From Nonomuraea turcica (GTDB lineage Bacteria > Actinomycetota > Actinomycetes > Streptosporangiales > Streptosporangiaceae): a stretch of 64,000 bases of DNA. Below the pieces are notes generated by a model, which saw only the letters and a program-made list of their open reading frames with translations, was not told the DNA's origin and ran no database searches. Position numbers and translations under genes: made by a program. This document shows, one piece after another, positions 58,124 to 64,000 of this stretch (the stretch's first letter is position 1; each line of letters opens with the position of its first letter). The DNA lies in NCBI RefSeq assembly GCF_030718205.1, contig NZ_JAUZQF010000018.1:1-64000 (forward strand). Reading direction: 5' to 3'.

Positions 58124-59389
58124 TTACACTCCGGCCCGCGGCGCCGTCATGAGGAGCCCGCCAAGCACGGCCAGCACGGCCAGGAACGGGCCGCCGCCGG
58201 GCGCGAAACCGCCGACGGTCAGCGTCAGCACCCCGCCGCCGGCCAGCGCCGCCGCCGCCAGCGTGCCGCCCCACCCGCTCATGCCGTACGGCAGCGCGGG
58301 CGGCGTCTCGAACCTGGCGAACACCTTGGTCAGCGGCCACATGACCAGGCACAACAGCCCGAACCAGATCGGCCACCCGGCCCACCAGAACGCGCTGCCC
58401 GGCGCCGGCGTGTCGATTCCCAGCAACACCACGACCACGCCGGTCACCGCGAACAGGGCCGGCATGTGCCACAGGTACATCGTCATGACGCGCGGTCCCG
58501 CCCAGGCCAGCAGCCGGCGCGTGGGCAGCCGCACCAGCCACGGCCGCAGCAGCACGGCCAGCCCGATCTGCCCGGCGCCCACGGCCAGCATGGCCAGCGT
58601 GGGCGGCGCCATGTTCGACACCTCGGCCCCCGGCAGGCCGATCATGCTTCCCGGGTACGGCCCGTACGCCACCAGCAGCGCCGCCGCCCCGAACCCGCCC
58701 GCGGCCAGCGCCCAAGCATGGCGCAGCCGCCCGTCGGCGTAGAAGAAGCCCAGCTGGTGCACGGCCAGCCACACGAACACCACGTTGATGAAGCCCACAG
58801 CCTCGAACCCGGCCGAGAACCGCGCCACGTCCGTCACGACCGCCCCGGCCGCCAGCACCGCGGGCACCCGCCAGCCGTGCCGCTCGTGCAGGCGCAGCGC
58901 GTACGGCGTAGCCAGGACGGCGATCAGGTAGACGGCGAGGAACCACAACAGCTGGCCGGTCAGCCGCGCCCCCACCTCCAGCGGCTGCTCGGGCACCCCC
59001 AAGGTCAGCAGCACGTGGGGGAGCGGAATCCACACGGCCGCCAGCGGCAGCAGCGGCCAGACCAGCCGCCGCAACCGCGCCGCCACCCACAGCGGAGCGC
59101 CCCCGGCCGAGCGGCCGAAGCTGATCGCGTTCGCCGCGCCGCCCGCGAAGAACACCAGCGGCATCACCTGGCTGAGCCAGGTCACCACCCACACGCCCGG
59201 GGTCGCCAGCGCGTTCCCCGTGGTCAGCCGGACACCGTCATAGGACAACACGGGAATCGTCCAGTGCTGGAACACGATGAGCGCCATGCCCAGCACGCGC
59301 AGCAGATCGATGAACGGGTCCCGCGTCGCGGCCGGCTTGGCGCGCGGTTCCGCGGCTACGGCTACGGGGCGGTCCAGCAGGACGGTCAT
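58124..59389 (-). CDS. Acyltransferase-3 family membrane protein
   Basis: 421 aa with about 10 TM segments. It starts RDPFIDLLRVLGMALIVFQH (the typical R-x10-H of the family) and has MTMYLWHMPALFAVTGVVVV near residue 310. Such enzymes acylate extracytoplasmic sugars or lipids. ATG 59389 is chosen because family similarity starts there. The frame extends upstream through the 67-bp tandem repeat, which is why longer open frames look repetitive. Confidence 0.85.
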   Translation of the reverse strand: MTVLLDRPVAVAAEPRAKPAATRDPFIDLLRVLGMALIVFQHWTIPVLSYDGVRLTTGNALATPGVWVVTWLSQVMPLVFFAGGAANAISFGRSAGGAPLWVAARLRRLVWPLLPLAAVWIPLPHVLLTLGVPEQPLEVGARLTGQLLWFLAVYLIAVLATPYALRLHERHGWRVPAVLAAGAVVTDVARFSAGFEAVGFINVVFVWLAVHQLGFFYADGRLRHAWALAAGGFGAAALLVAYGPYPGSMIGLPGAEVSNMAPPTLAMLAVGAGQIGLAVLLRPWLVRLPTRRLLAWAGPRVMTMYLWHMPALFAVTGVVVVLLGIDTPAPGSAFWWAGWPIWFGLLCLVMWPLTKVFARFETPPALPYGMSGWGGTLAAAALAGGGVLTLTVGGFAPGGGPFLAVLAVLGGLLMTAPRAGV

Positions 59390-59410
59390 GGGGAGCCTCG
59401 ATTCGGACGG

Positions 59411-59552
59411 AGCGGCGAGCCTGGGGCGGAGAGCGGTAGCTTGCGTGACCAGCGGAGCCCCGTGCGAGCGCGACCATAGACACAGAGCGGCGAGCCTGGG
59501 GCGGAGAGCGGTAGCTTGCGTGACCAGCGGAGCCCCGTGCGAGCGCGACCAT
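59411..59552. repeat. Tandem 67-bp repeat (period 75 bp) between divergent genes
   Basis: Copies 59411-59477 and 59486-59552 are identical over 67 bp and joined by an 8-base linker. They lie in the intergenic region between the acyltransferase and the two-component system. The unit contains several short inverted segments (gagcctggggc, ggagccccg). It may be a dispersed intergenic element or a duplicated control region. Confidence 0.9.
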
Positions 59553-59722
59553 TGGACACAGAGCGGATGACTCAAGGCTCTCGCCGGAGAGGCCGCGGCA
59601 CAGTGACGCAAGCTGCCGTCTCGCAGGCGGATCACACCACCGGGCGGGGTAGGGCCAGCACCACCCCCGCACACCGGTCCGCCTTCTCGTCACGTCCCGG
59701 GCGAAGCCCTACCGTGAAGGTC

Positions 59723-60970
59723 ATGCGCTCCCTGACAAGGCGTGTCCTCCTCGACACCCGCTACACGCTGGTCGGCTTTCCCACGGCCGTCATCGGATTC
59801 GTCCTCATGATCGCCGGCTTCTCGGCCGGCGTGGGCACCGCGGTCGTGTGGATCGGCGTGCCGCTGCTGGCCGGCACGCTGATGGTCGCCCGCGGCTTCG
59901 CGGACGCGGAGCGCGGCTGGCTGTCCGACGTGCTCAAGCGGCCCCCCGTCCGCCCGCGCTACAAGCCCGCCCCGCCCGGCGCGGGCCGCTTCCGCCGGCT
60001 GATCAACCCGCTGACGAGCGGCCAGTCCTGGCTCGACCTGCTGCACGGCATCCTGAACTTCCCGTTCGCGATCCTGTCGTTCGTGCTCACGGTCGTGTTC
60101 TGGGCGATCCCTCTGGCCGGGCTGACGTGGCCGGTGTACGGGTTCATCACCATGCGGATCCCCGGCAACACGGAGCTGCCCGAACTGCTCGGCCTCGGCG
60201 ACGGCTACGTCGTCAACTCGGTCTTCTACCTCTCCATCGGCCTGGTCTCCACGCTGCTCATGCCGGTCATGGTGCGCGGGGCCGCGCTGATCAGGGCCGG
60301 GCTCGGGCGGGCGCTGCTGACCGGGGTGGCCGAGCTGCAGGAGCGCATCGACGACCTGGCCGAGGGCCGCGCCGCCGCCGTGTCCGCCGAGGCCAACGCG
60401 CTGCGCAAGCTGGAGCGCGACATCCACGACGGGCCGCAGCAGCGGCTGGTGTCGCTGGCCATGGAGCTGTCCAGGGCGCAGCGGCAGCTGGCCAAGGACC
60501 CCGAGGCCGCGCAGGCCACGATCAAGTCGGCGATCAGCGCCACCCGCGAGACGCTCGACGAGCTGCGGGCGCTCTCACGCGGCATCGCCCCGCCCATCCT
60601 GTCCGACCGCGGGCTCGCGCCCGCGCTCGCCGCCCTGGCCGGGCGGTGCACCGTACCCGTCGATCTGGACGTGCAGACCGTCGAGCGCTACCAGGCCGCC
60701 GTCGAGAACGCCATCTACTTCGTCTGCGCCGAGACCCTCACCAACGTGGCCAAACACAGCCGCGCGACCATGTGCACCGTGCGGCTGCAGCGCCTGGGCG
60801 ACGTGCTCATGCTCACGATCGGGGATGATGGGGTCGGCGGCGCGCACGTCGCCAAGGGACATGGTCTCGCCGGGCTGGCCGACCGGCTCCGCGCCGTCGA
60901 CGGGGAGCTGACCGTGCAGTCGCCGGACGGCGGGCCGACGTTGATCGTGGCGGAGGTGCCGTGCGGGTAG
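59723..60970 (+). CDS. Two-component sensor histidine kinase (NarL-type partner)
   Basis: 415 aa. N-terminal putative sensor domain with four TM segments (TLVGFPTAVIGFVLMIAGFS, LLHGILNFPFAILSFVLTVV). The HisKA_3 phosphoacceptor is KLERDIHDGPQQRLVSLAME. The ATP-binding part has ETLTNVAKHSRAT (N box), IGDDGVGG (G1) and GHGLAGLADRLRA (G2). ATG 59723 or GTG 59714 may start it. The stop overlaps the response regulator start by 10 bases. Confidence 0.92.
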   Translation: MRSLTRRVLLDTRYTLVGFPTAVIGFVLMIAGFSAGVGTAVVWIGVPLLAGTLMVARGFADAERGWLSDVLKRPPVRPRYKPAPPGAGRFRRLINPLTSGQSWLDLLHGILNFPFAILSFVLTVVFWAIPLAGLTWPVYGFITMRIPGNTELPELLGLGDGYVVNSVFYLSIGLVSTLLMPVMVRGAALIRAGLGRALLTGVAELQERIDDLAEGRAAAVSAEANALRKLERDIHDGPQQRLVSLAMELSRAQRQLAKDPEAAQATIKSAISATRETLDELRALSRGIAPPILSDRGLAPALAALAGRCTVPVDLDVQTVERYQAAVENAIYFVCAETLTNVAKHSRATMCTVRLQRLGDVLMLTIGDDGVGGAHVAKGHGLAGLADRLRAVDGELTVQSPDGGPTLIVAEVPCG

Positions 60971-61608
60971 TCGTGGCCGATGACGCGGTTCTGATCAGGG
61001 AGGGCCTGGTCAGGCTCCTGGAGGAGTTCGGCTGCGAGGTGGTCGCGACCGTCGGGGACGGCGACGGCCTCGTCGCGGCGATCGCCGAGTACAAGCCCGA
61101 CGTGTCGGTGGTCGACGTGCGGATGCCGCCGTCGTTCACCGACGAGGGGCTCAAGGCGGCGGTAGAGGCGCGGCGCAGGGTGCCGGGCGCGCCCGTGCTG
61201 ATCCTGTCGCAGTACGTCGAGGTCTCCTACGCCGACGACCTGCTCGCCGACGCCCGCGGCGCGGTGGGCTACCTGCTGAAGGATCGGGTCGTGGACGTCG
61301 AGGAGTTCCTGGAGGGCCTGCGGCGGGTGGCCGCGGGCGGGACCGTGTTCGACCCGCAGGTGGTGTCCCAGTTGATGGTGCGCAGGCGCAAGGACGACCC
61401 GTTGGCGCAGCTGACGCCGCGCGAGCGCGAGGTGCTCGAGCTGATGGCCGAGGGGAAGTCCAATCCGGCCATCGGGCGGCAACTCGTGATCAGTGACGGA
61501 GCCGTCGAAAAGCACATCAGGAGCATCTTCAACAAGCTCGGTCTCTACGCGGAGGACGGCGACCAGCATCGCCGGGTTCTGGCCGTCCTGACCTACCTGC
61601 GTTCCTGA
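60961..61608 (+). CDS. NarL/LuxR-type response regulator
   Basis: 215 aa from GTG 60961. Receiver domain: VVVADDAVLIREGLVRLLEE with the acidic pocket, phosphorylation Asp in VSVVDVRMPP, Lys in GYLLKDRV. C-terminal HTH: LTPREREVLELMAEGKSNPA, SDGAVEKHIRSIFNKLGLYA. Cotranscribed with the kinase at 59723. It probably controls the neighbouring acyltransferase or its own operon. Confidence 0.94.
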   Translation: MRVVVADDAVLIREGLVRLLEEFGCEVVATVGDGDGLVAAIAEYKPDVSVVDVRMPPSFTDEGLKAAVEARRRVPGAPVLILSQYVEVSYADDLLADARGAVGYLLKDRVVDVEEFLEGLRRVAAGGTVFDPQVVSQLMVRRRKDDPLAQLTPREREVLELMAEGKSNPAIGRQLVISDGAVEKHIRSIFNKLGLYAEDGDQHRRVLAVLTYLRS

Positions 61609-61699
61609 GAGGGTGGTCCCTCGGCTCGGCCCGCCGGACGAGCGGGGCGGCTCGCCGCTCTCCGGCCCCTCCTTGCCTGGTGCCGAGGGGTCGCCGGCC

Positions 61700-61725
61700 G
61701 GTCCGCGCGACGCTGCGCGCGGACC
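61700..61725 (-). terminator. Hairpin behind mihF
   Basis: ggtccgcgcg (61700-61709) pairs with cgcgcggacc (61716-61725) around a 6-base loop. It lies between the convergent response regulator and mihF, so it could stop transcription from both sides. Confidence 0.7.
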
Positions 61726-61739
61726 TGGCCGCCCGGGGA

Positions 61740-62045
61740 TTAGCCGAGCGCCTCGACCAGCTTCTTGCGCTGCTGGGCGCCCAGGCCGCCGAGGCGGCGC
61801 TTCTCGTCGACGCCCGCCTCCTCCATCAGCGCGGTGGCCTTGGCCGGGCCGACGCCCTTGACCGCGCGCAGCGCCTGAGACACCTTGATCTTCTTCGCGA
61901 TGTCGTCGTCGCGCTCCAGCAGCTGCGAGAAGGTCATCTCGCCGGCCTTGACCTTCGCCAGCAGCGCAGTGCGGGCGGCGCGGGCCTCGGCGGCCTTGGC
62001 CAGCGCCGCTTGCCGCTGCTCGGGGGTGAGAGTGGGAAGTGCCAT
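61740..62045 (-). CDS. mihF: Actinobacterial integration host factor (mIHF type)
   Basis: 101 aa, nucleoid-associated. Family landmarks: LPTLTPEQRQAALAKAAEAR at the start, SQALRAVKGVGPAKATALME (helix-two-turn-helix with the GVGxxxA DNA-contact loop) and a C-terminal RRLGGLGAQQRKKLVEALG. Sequence-nonspecific DNA bending, essential in mycobacteria. The spacing before the start contains GAGGAGAGAA. It differs from classical mIHF in the middle (MTFSQLLERDDDIAKKIK). Confidence 0.9.
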   Translation of the reverse strand: MALPTLTPEQRQAALAKAAEARAARTALLAKVKAGEMTFSQLLERDDDIAKKIKVSQALRAVKGVGPAKATALMEEAGVDEKRRLGGLGAQQRKKLVEALG

Positions 62046-62148
62046 CTCTGTTCTCTCCTCGGGGAGTTTACGATCGGGATTCTGTTACCCGTGGTGCAGT
62101 GGCTAATCATGGCGGATACCAGCGGTGTGTGTTGCGGAAAGCGCTCGC

Positions 62149-62589
62149 TCACCGTGTCCGCCACACCACCGCGGCCGCTTCGGCGCACACCACGTCCTGC
62201 GCGACCGAGCCTCCGCTGACTCCTACGCCGCCGACCACACGTTCTCCCTCACCGTAGTCCGCCCACAGCGGGATGCCACCTCCTACGGCGACAAATCGCT
62301 CGCGCGGCAGGCCTGCCAGCTCCCCTCCGCGGGCGAGGTGCCGGGCCACGTCGGCGGTGTCCCTGCGCAGGGCCACCGAGGTGTACGCCTTGCCCGCCGC
62401 GAGGGCCGGCCCCGAGATCTCCGCACCGTCCATACGCTGGAAAGACACCAGATTTCCGCCCTCGTCCACGACCGCGACGGAGATCGACGCGCCCTCCCTG
62501 ATCGCCTGCCTCAGGGCGGCCTCGGTCATGCGGAGCGCGAGCTCTAGATTCACGCGTTTCGTCCCTCGGGTCATGATTCTTTCGCGCAT
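62149..62589 (-). CDS. GlcG/HbpS-like haem-binding family protein
   Basis: 146 aa. Motifs of the family: LALRMTEAALRQAIREGASI, SVAVVDEGGNLVSFQRMDGA, AAGKAYTSVALRRDTADVAR and VAVGGGIPLWADYGEGERVV followed by GGVGVSGGS. Members bind haem or degrade products (HbpS senses haem in Streptomyces). No signal peptide here, so probably cytoplasmic. Start ATG 62589 has a GGAAGGG site. Confidence 0.88.
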   Translation of the reverse strand: MRERIMTRGTKRVNLELALRMTEAALRQAIREGASISVAVVDEGGNLVSFQRMDGAEISGPALAAGKAYTSVALRRDTADVARHLARGGELAGLPRERFVAVGGGIPLWADYGEGERVVGGVGVSGGSVAQDVVCAEAAAVVWRTR

Positions 62590-62660
62590 CGGACCCTTCC
62601 ATGGGTACAGGCCCGCCCCACGCCCCGCAAGATCGCTCAGCGAGAGGGTGACCGGGTGTG

Positions 62661-63986
62661 TTATGGCGGGCTTTCCCCCGGCAACGTGGAATTCATCACA
62701 TTTCGCTCGTCGGGCGTGTCGCGGCCCTGGTCAGGGTGGCTTGTGCGCCACCGGTCGAGGCCTTCCGGGGTGAGGAACGCGTCGAAGACCGACTCCATGG
62801 CACCCAGCAGCGAGCCGCGCCAACCGAGGGCTGAGCCCTCGATGCGCGGCGGGTGATCGCGGCGGATCGCCATGAGGCCCGGCTCGCAGGCCGCCATGAG
62901 GGCGTCCCCGGCCCGCTCGTACAGCTCGACGCCGTGGCCCGACAGTGTGACCGCCTCGGGGTCGTGGGCGTTGACGAGGGCGGCGATGCCGCGGCCCAGG
63001 GCGCGGGCGTTCGCGGCCACCGCCTCGCCGCTCGTGGCCAGCACGTGCTCGGCCTGCTCGCGGCCCCGGCCGCCGCCGTGGGCCAGGCCGACGTGGCGCA
63101 GCAGGGCATTCGCGCCGACGTCCATGCCCCAGCAGCCGATCGCGCCGCACATGCAGAGGCGGTCGCCGCCGGTGAGCGGCATGTGCCCGAACTCGGCGCC
63201 GGCGCCGCTCGCGCCGCCCAGGGGCCGGCCGTCCACGACCAGCACGCCGCCGAGGTCGAAGTCCACGTGCAGGTGCAGCCCCGTCCGCACGCCCTGCAGC
63301 CGCCCGCGCCGCGCCTCGGCCACCGCCGCGAACGCGGTGTCGTTACCCACGACCACCGGCACCACCGCGCCCGCTCGGCCTGCGGTGTCCGCTCGGCCTG
63401 CGGCGGCAGCCGCGCCTTTCGCCGCGCCGCCGGGCCCGTCCTCCGCTGCGGCGGCGGGCGGGGCCAGGCCGAGCAGGTGCGGGACGTCGACCGAGCGCCA
63501 GCTCAGGTGGGCGATGTCCACCAGGCCGCCGTGGCGGACCGGGCCCGCGAGCGCCACCCCGACCCCGATCAACCGGTGCCCGAGCCGCTCGCGCTCGGCG
63601 GCGATGGCCGCGCCCAAGTGCCCGAGCGCGTTCTCCGGCGTGCCGTCGTGCGGGCGCACGGCCAGGACCGTCACGCGCCCGCCCAGCTCGCAGGCCGCCA
63701 GCTCCCAGGCGTCCTCACGCACGTCGGCGGCCAGGGCGATCGGGCCGCGCGGATGCGGCCCGGGCACCTGCGTCGGCCGGCCCCGCGCATGCTCATGGGC
63801 AGGCTCCTCGTGCAGCAGCTCGTCCTCCACCAGACCCGCCACCAGCACGGACGCGGTGCCGCGTGCCAGCCGCAGGTCGCGGGTCAGCTGTGACCTCGTG
63901 CGGGTGGCGCCGCAGTCGTGCACGGCACGCATCAGCCTGACGCGGTTGTGCGCGCGGAGTTCGCCGCTGGTCGTAGCTCCATTCAC
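62661..63986 (-). CDS. ROK-family transcriptional regulator (second)
   Basis: 441 aa from GTG 63986; the right window edge is 14 bases upstream, so the ribosome site is barely visible. N-terminal HTH (RVRLMRAVHDCGATRTRSQL, ARGTASVLVAGLVEDELL). The ROK domain has VGNDTAFAAVAEARRGRLQG, DFDLGGVLVVDGRPLGGASG, and the zinc-type loop GDRLCMCGAIGCWGMDVGAN complete (CxCGxxGC), unlike the first ROK protein. An Ala/Gly-rich insertion near residue 185-215 is unusual. Target not visible in the window. Confidence 0.88.
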   Translation of the reverse strand: MNGATTSGELRAHNRVRLMRAVHDCGATRTRSQLTRDLRLARGTASVLVAGLVEDELLHEEPAHEHARGRPTQVPGPHPRGPIALAADVREDAWELAACELGGRVTVLAVRPHDGTPENALGHLGAAIAAERERLGHRLIGVGVALAGPVRHGGLVDIAHLSWRSVDVPHLLGLAPPAAAAEDGPGGAAKGAAAAAGRADTAGRAGAVVPVVVGNDTAFAAVAEARRGRLQGVRTGLHLHVDFDLGGVLVVDGRPLGGASGAGAEFGHMPLTGGDRLCMCGAIGCWGMDVGANALLRHVGLAHGGGRGREQAEHVLATSGEAVAANARALGRGIAALVNAHDPEAVTLSGHGVELYERAGDALMAACEPGLMAIRRDHPPRIEGSALGWRGSLLGAMESVFDAFLTPEGLDRWRTSHPDQGRDTPDERNVMNSTLPGESPP

Positions 63987-64000
63987 GAAACACAGTTTAT

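Noticed and set aside
1..64000. CRISPR array or cas genes
   Set aside because: No regularly spaced short repeats were found, and the TnpB gene has no Cas neighbours.

Overview
The window is high-GC DNA with actinobacterial gene content: an mIHF-type nucleoid protein, a DUF3516 helicase, the Gly-Cys-Val tRNA cluster, several giant LuxR (LAL) regulators, Tat and lipoprotein exports, and a sugar ABC importer without its own ATPase. A filamentous actinomycete, possibly of the Nonomuraea/Streptosporangiaceae type, is my best guess; the genus is not proven from this sequence.

0-28 kb is an accessory, decayed region. An orphan TnpB gene (739-2745) is followed by relics of an SRPBCC protein and an alpha/beta hydrolase that flank an ECF41-type sigma factor with a broken C-terminal domain. 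Next come a LAL regulator, a complete arginine deiminase operon (permease-arcA-OTC-arcC, minus strand), a cupin, a small membrane protein, an orphan cytochrome b (qcrB-like) and a P2-type cation ATPase. Among them lie a deleted LAL pseudogene, a second LAL scrap, an FAD-oxidoreductase relic, two more intact LAL regulators, a small XRE-like protein and a patatin scrap. Seven intergenic sites in this half share an ECF-sigma-like promoter pattern: (T/C)GTCAC(A/G), 15-16 bases, then an N2-GTC element, usually GTCTTAG. They lie in front of the SRPBCC relic, cupin, membrane protein, qcrB, P-ATPase, the 20.9 kb relics and the patatin scrap. I propose a local regulon of an ECF41-like sigma factor.

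28-40 kb holds a membrane-anchored receptor-like protein with a degenerate P-loop, then an array of seven tRNA genes (31.43 to 30.79 kb, minus strand), several of them non-canonical. A set of secreted hydrolases follows: an M23 peptidase, a lysozyme/transglycosylase-like protein and an alginate-lyase-family protein. All three carry the same C-terminal propeller-like domain. In the first two a 612-bp stretch of that domain is identical. HAD and beta-propeller relics lie between them. The section ends with an integrase relic against a canonical tRNA Val-Cys-Gly cluster.

40-64 kb is mostly intact: an ACT protein, dusB, a PhyH oxygenase, an AraC regulator, then a ROK regulator divergent from a glycan-scavenging operon (GH36, two permeases, binding lipoprotein, PhoD-like phosphatase, GH27, GH20). 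After that come a DUF2087 protein, a secreted protein, the DUF3516 helicase, an acyltransferase, a two-component system, mIHF, a GlcG/HbpS-like protein and a second ROK regulator. The glycan operon pairs two alpha-galactosidases with a hexosaminidase and a phosphatase, which suggests a phosphate-containing Gal/HexNAc glycopolymer as substrate.
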